NCBI GenBank assembly: GCA_914767715.1
Contig: OU612068.1
Location: 10,912,001-10,976,000, forward strand
Direction: 5' to 3'
Length of the DNA stretch: 64,000 nucleotides
From: Membranipora membranacea
Lineage: Eukaryota; Bryozoa; Gymnolaemata; Cheilostomatida; Membraniporidae
Shown here: in pieces, positions 21,165 through 35,800 of the stretch
Numbering within the stretch: the first letter of the stretch is position 1
Layout: every line of letters starts with the position of its first letter
Notes under the pieces: model-generated
Database searches by the model: none
What the model saw: the letters and a program-made list of their open reading frames with translations, nothing else
What the model was told of the DNA's origin: nothing
Translations under genes and position numbers: made by a program

Positions 21165-21168
21165 AAAT
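21165..21168 (+). repeat. Right target-site duplication AAAT
   Basis: Second copy of the 4-bp duplication that flanks the element. It is followed by ATACCAAGGG, the exact continuation of the interrupted monomer. Confidence 0.8.
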
Positions 21169-24100
21169 ATACCAAGGGAGGGTATCACGCATTTTTTTCG
21201 CTCCGGTCAAAAAATAGATTTGCTTCTAACCTACTTCATGAGGAGGAGCAACTCCTGCTTGTCTCAAATCTGAAATCCGTTTGGCTCTGCGGCTTCTTGT
21301 TCTCTGTCAGCGTCCGTTTTAATAACGCTCACTTTTGCTATAAAAAACATGCCAAACTGCAGCATCAAAAAATTAAATCCCTCTTCGATTCTTATCAAAC
21401 TCCAACCAGTTCAAGCCCTTATTGGCCTCATTCAAAACGCAGAATATTGGAATCCTCTGATTAACTGAGGGGTAATTACGCTGACTTGAAATTTACAAAA
21501 ATATACCAAGGGAGGGTATCACGCTTTTTTTTCGCTCCGGTCAAAAAATAGGTTTGCGTCTTACCTACTTCATGAAGAGGAGCAACTCCTGCGTGTCTCA
21601 AATCTGAAATCCGTTTGGCTCTGCGGCTTCTTGTTCTCTGTCAGCGTCCGATTTAATGACGCTCACTTTTGCTATAAAAAAACATGCCAAACGGCAGCAT
21701 CAAAAAATTAAATCGCTCTTCGATTCTTATCAAACTCCAACCAGTTCAAGCCCTTTTTGGCCTCATTCAAAACGCAGAATATTGGAATCCTCTGATTAAC
21801 TGAGGGGTAATTACGCTGACTTGAAATTTACAAAAATATACCAAGGGAGGGTATCACGCTTTTTTTTCGCTCCGGTCAAAAGATAGATTTGCGTCTTACC
21901 TACTTCATGAGGAGGAACAACTCCTACTTGTCTCAAATCTGAAATCCGTTTGGCTCTGCGGCTTCTTGTTCTCTGTCAGCGTCCGATTTAATGACGCTCA
22001 CTTTTGCTCTAAAAAAACATGCCAAACGGCAGCATCAAAAAATTAAATCGCTCTTCGATTCTTATCAAACTCCAACCAGTTCAAGCCCTTATTGGCCTCA
22101 TTCAAAACGCAGAATATTGGAATCCTCTGATTAACTGAGGGGTAATTAAGCTGACTTGAAATTTACAAAAATATACCAAGGGAGGGTATCACGCTTTTTT
22201 TTCGCCCCGGTCAAAAAATAGATTTGCTTCTTACCTACTTCATGAGGAGGAGCAACTCCTGCTTGTCTCAAATCTGAAATCCGTTTGGCTCTGCGGCTTC
22301 TTGTTCTCTGTCAGCGTTCGTTTTAATGACGCTCACTTTTGCTATAAAAAAACATGCCAAACGGCAGCATCAAAAAATTAAATCCCTCTTCGATTCTTAT
22401 CAAACTCCAACCAGTTCAAGCCCTTATTGGCCTCATTCAAAACGCAGAATATTGGAATCCTCTGATTAACTGAGGGGTAATTACACTGACTTGAAAGTTA
22501 CAAAAATATACCAAGGGATGGTATCACGCTTTTTTTTCGCTCCGGTCAAAAAATAGATTTGCTTCTAACCTACTCTATGAGGAGGAGCAACTCTTGCTTG
22601 TCTCAAATCTGAAATCCGTTTGGCTCTGCGGCTTCCTGTTCTCTGTCAGCGTCCGTTTTAATGACGCTCACTTTTTGCTATAAAAAAACATGCCAAACTG
22701 CAGCATCAAAAAATTAAATCCGTCTTCGATTCTTATCAAACTCCAACCAGTTCAAGCCCTTATTGGCCTCATTCAAAACGCAGAATATTGGAATCCTCTG
22801 ATTAACTGAGGGGTAATTACGCTGACTTGAAATTTACAAAAATATACCAAGGGAGGGTATCACGCTTTTTTTTCGCTCCGTTCAAAAAATAGAGGTGCTT
22901 CTAACCTACTTCATGAGGAGGAGCAACTCCTGCTTGTCTTAAATCTGAAATCCGTTTGGCTCTGCGGCTTCTTGTTCTCTGTCAGCGTCCGTTTTAATGA
23001 CGCTCACTTTTGCTATAAAAAAACATGCCAAACGGCAGCATCAAAAAATTGAATCCCTCTTCGATTCTTATCAAACTCCAACCAGTTCAAGCCCTTATTG
23101 GCCTCATTCAAAACGCAGAATATTGGAATCCTTTGATTAACTGAGGGGTAATTACGCTGACTTGAAATTTACAAAAATATACCAAGGGAGGGTATCACGT
23201 TTCTTTTTCGCTCAGGTCAAAAAATAGATTTGCTTCTTACCTACTTCATTAGGAGGAGCAACTCCTGCTTGTCTCAAATCTGAAAGCCGTTTGGCTCTGC
23301 GGCTTCTTGTTCTCTGTCAGTGTCCGTTTTAATGACGCTCACTTTTGCTATAAAAAACATGCCAAACGGCAGCATCAAAAAATTAAATCCCTCTACGATT
23401 CTTATCAAACCCCAACCAGTTCAAGCCCTTATTGGCCTCATTCAAAACGCAGAATATTGGAATCCTCTGATTAACTGAGGGGTAATTACGCTGACTTGAA
23501 ATTTACAAAAATATACCAAGGGAGGGTATCAGGCTTTTTTTTCCGCTCCGGTCAAAAAATAGATTTGCTTCTCACCTACTTCATGAGGAGGAGCAACTCC
23601 TGATTGTCTCAAATCTGAAATCCGTTTGGCTCTGGGGCTTCTTGTTCTCTGTCAGCGTCCGTTTTAATGACGCTCACTTTTGCTATAAAAAAACATGCCA
23701 AACGGCAGCATCAAAAAATTAAATCCCTCTTCGATTCTTATCAAACTCCAACCAGTTCAAGCCCTTATTGGCCTCATTCGAAACGCAGAATATTGGAATC
23801 CTCTGATTAACTGAGGGGTAATTACGCTGACTTGAAATTTACAAAAATATACCAAGGGAGGGTATCACGCTTTTCTTTTCGCTCCGGTCAAAAAATAGAT
23901 TTGATTCTAACCTACTTCATGAGGAGGAGCAACTCCTGCTTGTCTCAAATCTGAAATCCGTTTGGCTCTGCGGCTTCTTGTTCTCTGTCAGCGTTCGTTT
24001 TAATGACGCTCACTTTTGCTATAAAAAAACATGCCAAACGGCAGCATCAAAAAATTAAATCCCTCTTCGATTCTTATCAAACTCCAACCAGTTCAAGCCC

Positions 24101-27100
24101 TTATTGGCCTCATTCAAAACGCAGAATATTGGAATCCTCTGATTAACTGAGGGGTAATTACACTGACTTGAAATTTACAAAAATATACCAAGGGAGGGTA
24201 TCACGCTTTTTTTTCGCTCCGGTCAAAAAATAGATTTGCTTCTAACCTACTTCATGAGGAGGAGCAACTCCTGCTTGTCTCAAATCTGAAATCCGTTTGG
24301 CTCTGCGGCTTCTTGTTCTCTGTCAGCGTCCGTTTTAATGACGCTCACTTTTGCTATAAAAAAACATGCCAAACTGCAGCATCAAAAAATTAAATCCCTC
24401 TTCGATTCTTATCAAACTCCAACCAGTTCAAGCCCTTATTGGCCTCATTCAAAACGCAGAATATTGGAATCCTCTGATTAACTGAGGGGTAATTACGCTG
24501 ACTTGAAATTTACAAAAATATACCAAGGGAGATTATCACGCTTTTTTTTCGCTCCGGTCAAAAAATAGATTTGCGTCTTACCTACTTCATGAGGAGGAGC
24601 AACTCCTGCTTGTCTCAAATCTGAAATCCGTTTGGCTCTGCGGCTTCTTGTTCTCTGTCAGCGTCCGATTTAATGACGCTCACTTTTGCTATAAAAAAAC
24701 ATGCCAAACGGCAGCATCAAAAAATTAAATCGCTCTTCGATTCTTATCAAACTCCAACCAGTTCAAGCCCTTATTGGCCTCATTCAAAACGCAGAATATT
24801 GGAATCCTCTGATTAACTGAGGGGTAATTACGCTGACTTGAAATTTACAAAAATATACCAAGGGAAGGTATCACGCTTTTTTTTCGCTCCGGTCAAAAAA
24901 TAGATTTGCGTCTTACCTACTTCATGAGGAGGAGCAACTCCTGCTTGTCTCAAATCTGAAATCCGTTTGGCTCTGCGGCTTCTTGTTCTCTGTCAGCGTC
25001 CGATTTAATGACGCTCACTTTTGCTATAAAAAAACATGCCAAACGGCAGCATCAAAAAATTAAATCGCTCTTCGATTCTTATCAAACTCCAACCAGTTCA
25101 AGCCCTTATTGGCCTCATTCAAAACGCAGAATATTGGAATCCTCTGATTAACTGAGGGGTAATTACGCTGACTTGAAATTTACAAAAAAAATACCAAGGG
25201 AGGGTATCCCGCTTTTTTTTCGCTCCGGTCAAGAAATAGATTTGCTTCTAACCTACCTCATGAGGAGGAGCAACTCCTGCTTGTCTCAAATCTGAAGTCC
25301 GTGTGGCTCTGCGGCTTCTTCTTCTCTGTCAGCGTCCGTTTTAATGACGCTCACTTTTGCTATAAAAAAACATGCCAATCGCCAGCATCAAAAAATTAAA
25401 TCCCTCTTCGATTCTTATCAACCTCCAACCAGTTCAAGCCCTTATTGGCCTCATTCAAAACGCAGAATATTGGAATCCTCTGATTAACTGAGGGGTAATT
25501 AAGCTGACTTGAAATTTACAAAAATATACCAAGGGAGGGTATCACGCTTTTTTTCCGCTCCGGTCAAAAAATAGATTTGCTTCTTACCTACTTCATGAGG
25601 AGGAGCAACTCCTGCTTGTCTCAAATCTGAAATCCGTTTGGCTCTGCGGCTTCTTGTTCTCTGTCAGCGTCCGTTTCAATGACGCTCACTTTTGCTATAA
25701 AAAAACATGCCAAACGGCAGCGTCAAAAAATTAAATCCCTCTTCGATTCCTATCAAACTCCAACCAGTTCAAGCCCTTATTGGCCTCATTCAAAACGCAG
25801 AATATTGGAATCCTCTGATTAACTGAGGGGTAATTACGCTGACTTGAAATTTACAAAAATATACCAAGGGAGGGTATCACGCTTTTTTTTCGCCCCGGTC
25901 AAAAAATAGATTTGCTTCTAACCTACTTCATGAGGAGGAGCAACTCTTGCTTGTCTCAAATCTGAAATCCGTTTGGCTCTGCGGCTTCTTCTTCTCTGTC
26001 AGTGTCCGTTTTAATGACGCTCACTTTTGCTATAAAAAAACATGCCAAACGGCAGCATCAAAAAATTAAATCTCTCTTCGATTCTCATCAACCTCCAACC
26101 AGTCCAAGCCCTTATTGGCCTCATTTAAAACGCAGAATATTGGAATCCTCTGATGAACTGAGGGGTAATTAAGCTGACTTGAAATTTACAAAAATATACC
26201 AAGGGAGGGTATCACGCTTTTTTTTCGCTCCGTTCAAAAACTAGATTTGCTTCTTACCTACTTCATGAGGAGGAGCAACTCCTGCTTGTCTCAAATCTGA
26301 AATCCGTTTGGCTCTGCGGCTTCTTGTTCTCTGTCAGTGTCCGTTTTAATGACGCTCACTTTTGCTATAAAAAAACATGCTAAACGGCAGCATCAAAATT
26401 AAATCCCTCTTCGATTCTTATCAAACTCCAACCAGTTCAAGCCCTTATTGGCCTCATTCAAAACGCAGAATATTGGAATCCTCTGATTAACTGAGGGGTA
26501 ATTACGCTGACTTCAAATTTACAAAAATATACCAAGGGAGGGTATCACGCTTTTTTTTCGCTCCGGTCAAAAAAAAAGATTTGCTTCTAACCTACTTCAT
26601 GAGGAGGAGCAACTCCTGCTTGTCTCAAATCTGAATTCCGTTTGGCTCTGCGGCTTCTTGTTCTCTGTCAGCGTCCGTTTTAATGACGCTCACTTTTGCT
26701 ATAAAAAAACATGCCAAACGGCAGCATCAAAAAATTAAATCCCTCTTCGATTCTTATCAAACTCCAACCAGTTCAAGCCCTTATTGGCCTCATTCAGAAC
26801 GCAGAATATTGGAATCCTCTGATTAACTGAGGGGTAATTACGCTGACTTGAAATTTACAAAAGTATACCAAGGGAGGGTATCACGCTTTTTTTTCGCTCC
26901 GGTAAAAAATAGATTTGCGTCTTACCTACTTCATGAGGAGGAGCAACTCCTGCTTGTCTCAAATCTGAAATCCGTTTGGCTCTGCGGCTTCTTGTTCTCT
27001 GTCGGCGTCCGTTTTAATGACGCTCACTTTTGCTATAAAAAAACATGCCAAACGGCAGCATCAAAGAATTAAATCCCTCTTCGATTCTTATCAAACTCCA

Positions 27101-27189
27101 ACCAGTTCAAGCCCTTATTGGCCTCATTCAAAAAGCAGAATATTGGAATCCTCTGATTAACTGAGGGGTAATTACGCTGACTTGAAATT

Positions 27190-30100
27190 TACAAAAATAT
27201 ACCAAGGGAGGGTATCACGCTTTTTTTTCGCTCCGGTCAAAAAAAAGATTTGCTTCTAACCTACTTCATAAGGAGGAGCAACTCCTGCTTGTCTCAAATC
27301 CGAAATCTGTTTGGCTCTGCGGCTTCTTGTTCTCTGTCAGCGTCCGTTTTAATGACGCTCACTTTTGCTATAAAAAAACATGCCAAACGGCAACATCAAA
27401 AAATTAAATCCCTCTTCAATTTTTATCAAACTCCAACCAGTTCAAGCCCTTATTGGCCTCATTCAAAACGCAGAATATTGGAATCCTCTGATTAACTGAG
27501 GGGTAATTACGCTGACTTGAAATTTACAAAAATATACCAAGGGAGGGTATCACGCTTTTTTTTCGCTCCGGTCCAAAAATAGATTTGCTTCTAACCTACT
27601 TCATGAGGAGGAGCAACTCCTGCTTGTCTCAAATCTGAAATCCGTTTGGCTCTGCGGCTTCTTGTTCTCTGTCAGCGTCCGTTTTAATGACGCTCACTTT
27701 TGCTATAAAAAACCATGCCAAACGGCAGCATCAAAAAATTAAATCCCTCTTCGATTCTTATCAAACTCCAACCAGTTCAAGCCCTTATTGGCCTCATTCA
27801 AAACGCAGAATATTGGAATCCTCTGATTAACTGAGGGGTAATTACACTGACTTGAAATTTACAAAAATATACCAAGGGAGGGTATCACGCTTTTTTTTCG
27901 CTCCGGTCAAAAAATAGATTTGCTTCTAACCTACTTCATGAGGAGGAGCAACTCCTGCTTGTCTCAAATCTGAAATCCGTTTGGCTCTGCGGCTTCTTGT
28001 TTTCTGTCAGCGTCCGTTTTAATGACGCTCACTTTTGCTATAAAAAAACATGCCAAACGGCAGCATCAAAAAATTAAATCCCTCTTCGATTCTTATCAAA
28101 CTCCAACCAGTTCAAGCCCTTATTGGCCTCATTCAAAACGCAGAATATTGGAATCCTCTGATTAACTGAGGGGTAATTACGCTGACTTGAAATTTACAAA
28201 AATATACCAAGGGAGGGTATCACGCTTTTTTTTCGCTCCGTTCAAAAAATAGATTTGCTTCTAACCTACTTCATGAGGAGGAGCAACTCCTGCTTGTCTC
28301 AAATCTGAAATCCGTTTGGCTCTGCGGCTTCTTGTTCTCTGTCAGCGTCCGTTTTAATGCCGCTCACCTTTGCTATAAAAAAACATGCCAAACGGCAGCA
28401 TCAAAAAATTAAATCCCTCTTCGATTCTTATCAAACTCCAACCAGTTCAAGCCCTTATTGGCCTCATTCAAAACGCAGAATATTGGAATCCTCTGATTAA
28501 CTGAGGGGTAATTACGCTGATTTGAAATTTACAAAAATATACCAAGGGAGGGTATCACGCTTTTTTTTCGCTCCGTTCAAAAAATAGATTTGCTTCTAAC
28601 CTACTCCATGAGGAGGAGCAACTCCTGCTTGTCTCAAATCTGAAATCCGTTTGGCTCTGCGGCTTCTTGTTCTCTGTCAGCGTCCGTTTTAATGACGCTC
28701 ACTTTTGCTATAAAAAAACATGCCAAACGGCAGCATCAAAAAATTAAATCCCTCTTCGATTCTTATCAAACTCCAACCAGTTCAAGCCCTTATTGGCCTC
28801 ATTCAAAATGCAGAATATTGGAATCCTCTGATTAACTGAGGGGTAATTACGCTGACTTGAAATTTACAAAAAAAATACCAAGGGAGGGTATCACGCTTTT
28901 TTTTCGCTCCGGTCAAGAAATGGATTTGCTTCTAACCTACTTCATGAGGAAGAGCAACTCCTGCTTGTCTCAAATCTGAAGTCCGTTTGGCTCTGCGGCT
29001 TCTTCTTCTCTGTCAGCGTCCGTTTTAATGACGCTCACTTTTGCTATAAAAAAACATGCCAAACGGCAGCATCAAAAAATTAAATCCCTCTTCGATTCTT
29101 ATCAACCTCCAACCAGTTCAAGCCCTTATTGGCCTCATTCAGAACGCAGAATATTGGAATCCTCTGATTAACTGAGGGGTAATTACGCTGACTTGAAATT
29201 TACAAAAGTATACGAAGGGAGGGTATCACGCTTTTTTTTCGCTCCGGTCAAAAAATAGATTTGTGTCTTACCTACTTCATGAGGATGAGCAACTCCCGCT
29301 TGTCTCAAATCTGAAATCCGTTTGGCTCTGCGGCTTCTTGTTCTCTGTCGGCGTCCGTTTTAATGACGCTCACTTTTGCTATAAAAGAACATGCCAAACG
29401 GCAGCATCAAAGAATTAAATCCCTCTTCGATTCTTATCAAACTCCAACCAGTTCAAGCCCTTATTGGCCTCATTCAAAAAGCAGAATATTGGAATCCTCT
29501 GATTAACTGAGGGGTAATTACTCTGACTTGAAATTTACAAAAAAATATAACAAGGGAGGGTATCACGCTTTTTTTTCGCTCCGGTCAAAAAATAGATTTG
29601 CTTCTAACCTACTTCATGAGGAGGAGCAACTCCTGCTTGTCTCAAATCTGAAATCCGTTTGGCTCTGCGGCTTCTTGTTTTCTGTCAGCGTCCGTTTTAA
29701 TGACGCTCACTTTTGCTATAAAAAAACATGCCAAACGGCAGCATCAAAAAATTAAATCCCTCTTCGATTCTTATCAAACTCCAACCAGTTCAAGCCCTTA
29801 TTGGCCTCATTCAAAACGCAGAATATTGGAATCCTCTGATTAACTGACGGGTAATTAAGCTGACTTGAAATTTACAAAAATATACCAAGGGAGGGTATCA
29901 CGCTTTTTTTTTCGCTCCGGTCAAAAAATAGATTTGCTTCTTACCTACTTCATGAGGAGGAGCAACTCCTGCTTGTCTCAAATCCGAAATCCGTTTGGTT
30001 CTGCGGCTTCTTGTTCTCTGTCAGCGTCCGTTTTAATGACGCTCACTTTTGCTATAAAAAAACATGCCAAACGGCAGCATCAAAAAGTTAAATCCCTCTT

Positions 30101-32870
30101 CAATTTTTATCAAACTCCAACCAGTTCAAGCCCTTATTGGCCTCATTCAAAACGCAGAATATTGGAATCCTCTGATTAACTGAGGGGTAATTACGCTGAC
30201 TTGAAATTTACAAAAATATACCAAGGGAGGGTATCACGCTTTTTTTTCGCTCCGGTCAAAAAATAGATTTGCTTCTAACCTACTTCATGAGGAGGAGCAA
30301 CTCCTGCTTGTCTCAAATCTGAAATCCGTTTGGCTCTGCGGCTTCTTGTTCTCTGTCAGCGTCCGTTTTAATGACGCTCACTTTTGCTATAAAAAACCAT
30401 GCCAAACGGCAGCATCAAAAAATTAAATCCCTCTTCGATTCTTATCAAACTCCAACCAGTTCAAGCCCTTATTGGCCTCATTCAAAACGCAGAATATTGG
30501 AATCCTCTGATTAACTGAGGGGTAATTACACTGACTTGAAATTTACAAAAATATAACAAGGGAGGGTATCACGCTTTTTTTTCGCTCCGGTCAAAAAATA
30601 GATTTGCTTCTAACCTACTTCATGAGGAGGAGAAACTCCTGCTTGTCTCAAATCTGAAATCCGTTTGGCTCTGCGGCTTCTTGTTTTCTGTCAGCGTCCG
30701 TTTTAATGACGCTCACTTTTGCTATAAAAAAACATGCCAAACGGCAGCATCAAAAAATTAAATCCCTCTTCGATTCTTATCAAACTCCAACCAGTTCAAG
30801 CCCTTATTGGCCTCATTCAAAACGCAGAATATTGGAATCCTCTGATTAACTGAGGGGTAATTACGCTGACTTGAAATTTACAAAAATATACCAAGGGAGG
30901 GTATCACGCTTTTTTTTCGCTCCGTTCAAAAAATAGATTTGCTTCTAACCTACTTCATGAGGAGGAGCAACTCCTGCTTGTCTCAAATCTGAAATCCGTT
31001 TGGCTCTGCGGCTTCTTGTTCTCTGTCAGCGTCCGTTTTAATGACGCTCACCTTTGCTATAAAAAAACATGCCAAACGGCAGCATCAAAAAATTAAATCC
31101 CTCTTCGATTCTTATCAAACTCCAACCAGTTCAAGCCCTTATTGGCCTCATTCAAAACGCAGAATATTGGAATCCTCTGATTAACTGAGGGGTAATTACG
31201 CTGACTTGAAATTTACAAAAATATACCAAGGGAGGGTATCACGCTTTTTTTTTGCTCTGTTCAAAAAATAGATTTGCTTCTAACCTACTTCATGAGGAGG
31301 AGCAACTCCTGCTTGTCTCAAATCTGAAATCCGTTTGGCTCTGCGGCTTCTTGTTCTCTGTCAGCGTCCGTTTTAATGACGCTCACTTTTGCTATAAAAA
31401 AACATGCCAAACGGCAGCATCAAAAAATTAAATCCCTCTTCGATTCTTATCAAACTCCAACCAGTTCAAGCCCTTATTGGCCTCATTCAAAATGCAGAAT
31501 ATTGGAATCCTCTGATTAACTGAGGGGTAATTACGCTGACTTGAAATTTACAAAAAAAATACCAAGGGAGGGTATCACGCTTTTTTTTCGCTCCGGTCAA
31601 GAAATGGATTTGCTTCTAACCTACTTCATGAGGAAGAGCAACTCCTGCTTGTCTCAAATCTGAAGTCCGTTTGGCTCTGCGGCTTCTTCTTCTCTGTCAG
31701 CGTCCGTTTTAATGACGCTCACTTTTGCTATAAAAAAACATGCCAAACGGCAGCATCAAAAAATTAAATCCCTCTTCGATTCTTATCAACCTCCAACCAG
31801 TTCAAGCCCTTATTGGCCTCATTCAGAACGCAGAATATTGGAATCCTCTGATTAACTGAGGGGTAATTACGCTGACTTGAAATTTACAAAAGTATACCAA
31901 GGGAGGGTATCACGCTTTTTTTTCGCTCCGGTCAAAAAATAGATTTGTGTCTTACCTACTTCATGAGGATGAGCAACTCCTGCTTGTCTCAAATCTGAAA
32001 TCCGTTTGGCTCTGCGGCTTCTTGTTCTCTGTCGGCGTCCGTTTTAATGACGCTCACTTTTGCTATAAAAAAACATGCCAAACGGCAGCATCAAAGAATT
32101 AAATCCCTCTTCGATTCTTATCAAACTCCAACCAGTTCAAGCCCTTATTGGCCTCATTCAAAAAGCAGAATATTGGAATCCTCTGATTAACTGAGGGGTA
32201 ATTACACTGACTTGAAATTTACAAAAATATAACAAGGGAGGGTATCACGCTTTTTTTTCGCTCCGGTCAAAAAATAGATTTGCTTCTAACCTACTTCATG
32301 AGGAGGAGCAACTCCTGCTTGTCTCAAATCTGAAATCCGTTTGGCTCTGCGGCTTCTTGTTTTCTGTCAGCGTCCGTTTTAATGACGCTCACTTTTGCTA
32401 TAAAAAAACATGCCAAACGGCAGCATCAAAAAATTAAATCCCTCTTCGATTCTTATCAAACTCCAACCAGTTCAAGCCCTTATTGGCCTCATTCAAAACG
32501 CAGAATATTGGAATCCTCTGATTAACTGACGGGTAATTAAGCTGACTTGAAATTTACAAAAATATACCAAGGGAGGGTATCACGCTTTTTTTTCGCTCCG
32601 GTCAAAAAATAGATTTGCTTCTTACCTACTTCATGAGGAGGAGCAACTCCTGCTTGTCTCAAATCCGAAATCCGTTTGGCTCTGCGGCTTCTTGTTCTCT
32701 GTCAGCGTCCGTTTTAATGACGCTCACTTTTGCTATAAAAAAACATGCCAAACGGCAGCATCAAAAAGTTAAATCCCTCTCCGATTCTTATCAAACTCCA
32801 ACCAGTTCAAGCCCTTATTGGCCTCATTCAAAACGCAGAATATTGGAATCCTCTGATTAACTGAGGGGTA
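27190..32870 (+). repeat. 8-monomer (2,684-bp) tandem duplication
   Basis: Rare variants recur at 2,684 bp: AACCATGCCA at 27,711 and 30,395, and GAAATGGATT at about 28,917 and 31,601. AATCCGAAAT appears near 27,300, 29,983 and 32,660, so a third partial copy starts near 32.55 kb. Small differences exist (CAATTTTTATC in the first two copies, CGATTCTTATC in the third). Boundaries are approximate. Confidence 0.75.
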
Positions 32871-35800
32871 ATTACGCTGACTTGAAATTTACAAAAATAT
32901 ACCAAGGGAGGGTATCACGCTTTTTTTTCGCTCCGGTCAAAAAATAGATTTGCTTCTTACCTACTTCATCATGAGGAGCAACTCCTGCTTGTCTCAAATC
33001 TGAAATCCGTTTGGCTCTGCGGCTTCTTGTTCTCTGTCAGCGTCCGATTTAATGATGCTCACTTTTGCTATAAAAAAACATGCCAAACGGCAGCATCAAA
33101 AAATTAAATCGCTCTTCGATTCTTATCAAACTCCAACCAGTTCAAGCCCTTATTGGCCTCATTCAAAACGCAGAATATTGGAATCCTCTGATTAACTGAG
33201 GGGTAATTACGCTGACTTGAAATTTACAAAAAAAATACCAAGGGAGGGTATCACGCTTTTTTTTCGCTCCGGTCAAGAAATAGATTTGCTTCTAACCTAC
33301 TTTATGAGGAGGAGCAACTCCTGCTTGTCTAAAATCTGAAGTCCGTTTGGCTCTGCGGCTTCTTGTTCTCTGTCAGCGTCCGATTTAATGACGCTCACTT
33401 TTGCTATAAAAAAACATGCCAAACGGCAGCATCAAAAAATTAAATCCCTCTTCGATTCTTATCAACCTCCAACCAGTTCAAGCCCTTATTGGCCTCATTC
33501 AGAACGCAGAATATTGGAATCCTCTGATTAACTGAGGGGTAATTACGCTGACTTGAAATTTACAAAAATATACCAAGGGAGGGTATCACGCTTTTTTTTC
33601 GCTCCGGTCAAAAAATAGATTTGCGTCTTACCTACTTCATGAGGAGGAGCAACTCCTGCTTGTCACAAATCTGAAATCCGTTTGGCTCTGCAGCTTCTTG
33701 TTCTCTGTCAGCGTTCGTTTTAATGACGCTCACTTTTGCTATAAAAAAACATGCCAAACGGCAGCATCAAAGAATTAAATCCCTCTTCGATTCTTATCAA
33801 ACTCCAACCAGTTCAAGCCCTTATTGGCCTCATTCAACAAGCAGAATATTGGAATCCTCTGATTAACTGAGGGGTAATTACGCTGACTTGAAATTTACAA
33901 AAATATACCAAGGGAGGGTATCACGCTTTTTTTTCGCTCCGGTCAAAAAATAGATTTGCATCTTACCTACTTCATGAGGAGGAGCAACTCCTGCTTGTCA
34001 CAAATCTGAAATCCGTTTGGCTCTGCGGCTTCTTGTTCTCTGTCAGCGTCCATTTTAATGACGCTCACTTTTGCTATAAAAAAACATGCCAAACGGCAGC
34101 ATCAAAGAATTAAATCCCTCTTCGATTCTTATCAAACTCCAACCAGTTCAAGCCCTTATTGGCCTCATTCAAAAAGCAGAATATTGGAATCCTCTGATTA
34201 ACTGAGGGGTAATTACGCTGACTTCAAATTTACAAATTATGCCAAGGGAGGGTATCACGCTTTTTTTTCGCTCCGGTCAAAAAATAGATTTGCTTCTAAC
34301 CTACTTCATGAGGAGGAGCAACTCCTGCTTGTCTCAAATCTGAAATCCGTTTGGCTCTGCGGCTTCTTGTTCTCTGTCAGCGTCCGTTTTAATGACGCTC
34401 ACTTTTGCTATAAAAAAACATGCCACACGGCAGCATCAAAAAATTAAATCCCTCTTCGATTCTTATCAAACTCCAACCAGTTCAAGCCCTTAAAGGCCTC
34501 ATTCAAAACGCAGAATATTGGAATCCTCTGATTAACTGAGGGGTAATTACACTGACTTGAAATTTACAAAAATATAACAAGGGAAGGTATCACGCTTTTT
34601 TTTCGCTCCGGTCAAAAAATAGATTTGCTTCTAACCTACTTCATGAGGAGGAGCAACTCCTGCTTGTCTCAAATCTGAAATCCGTTTGGCTCTGCGGCTT
34701 CTTGTTTTCTGTCAGCGTCCGTTTTAATGACGCTCACTTTTGCTATAAAAAAACATGCCAAACGGCAGCATCAAAAAATTAAATCCCTCTTCGATTCTTA
34801 TCAAACTCCAACCAGTTCAAGCCCTTATTGGCCTCATTCAAAGTGCAGAATATTGGAATCCTCTGATTAACTGAGGGGTAATTACGCTGACTTGAAATTT
34901 ACAAAAATATACCAAGGGAGGGTATCACGCTTTTTTTTTTCGCTCCGTTCAAAAAATAGATTTGCTTCTAACCTACTTCATGAGGAGGAGCAACTCCTGC
35001 TTGTCTCAAATCTGAAATCCGTTTGGCTCTGCGGCTTCTTGTTCTCTGTCAGCGTCCGTTTTAATGACGCTCACTTTTGCTATAAAAAAACATGCCAAAC
35101 GGCAGCATCAAAAAATTAAATCCCTCTTCGATTCTTATCAAACTCCAACCAGTTCAAGCCCTTATTGGCCTCATTCAAAACGCAGAATATTGGAATCCTC
35201 TGATTAACTGAGGGGTAATTACGCTGACTTGAAATTTACAAAAATATACCAAGGGAGGGTATCACGCTTTTTTTTCGCTCCGTTCAAAAAATAGATTTGC
35301 TTCTAACCTACTTCATGAGGAGGAGCAACTCCTGCTTGTCTCAAATCTGAAATCCGTTTGGCTCTGCGGCTTCTTGTTCTCTGTCAGCGTCCGTTTTAAT
35401 GACGCTCAGTTTTGCTATAAAAAACATGCCAAACGGCAGCATCAAAAAATTAAATCCCTCTTCGATTCTTATCAAACTCCAACCAGTTCAAGCCCTTATT
35501 GGCCTCATTCAAAACGCAGAATATTGGAATCCTCTGATTAACTGAGGGGTAATTACGCTGACTTCAAATTTACAAAAATATAACAAGGGAGGGTATCACG
35601 CTTTTTTTTCGCTCCGGTCAAAAAATAGATTTGCTTCTAACCTACTTCATGAGGAGGAGCAACTCCTGCTTGTCTCAAATCTGAAATCCGTTTGGCTCTG
35701 CGGCTTCTTGTTTTCTGTCAGCGTCCGTTTTAATGACGCTCACTTTTGCTATAAAAAAACATGCCAAACGGCAGCATCAAAAAATTAAATCCCTCTTCGA

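Larger units (their letters stand above)
11120..21300 (+). repeat. 13-monomer (4,354-bp) tandem duplication, interrupted by the mobile element
   Basis: Rare variants recur at exactly 4,354 bp, about 13 monomers: GGCTTCATGT at 11,441 and 15,795, and CACGTTTCTT at 15,021 and 19,375. The same holds for AATATAGGAATACTC, TCCTTGTTCG and GATTGACTG. Copy 1 is roughly 11.12-15.47 kb. Copy 2 runs from about 15.47 kb to the insertion and continues after it to about 21.3 kb. By eye I found about five substitutions between copies (near 11,288, 11,970, 12,131, 13,914 and 14,644), so identity is probably about 99.9 percent. This is either a very recent unequal exchange or an assembly duplication. Boundaries are uncertain by a few hundred bases. 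Confidence 0.8.

Noticed and set aside
20814-21273. 68-codon minus-strand and 132-codon plus-strand ORFs at the right end of the element
   Set aside because: The plus-strand one runs through the inverted repeat into the satellite, and the minus-strand one overlaps AT-rich non-coding sequence. Neither has supporting context.
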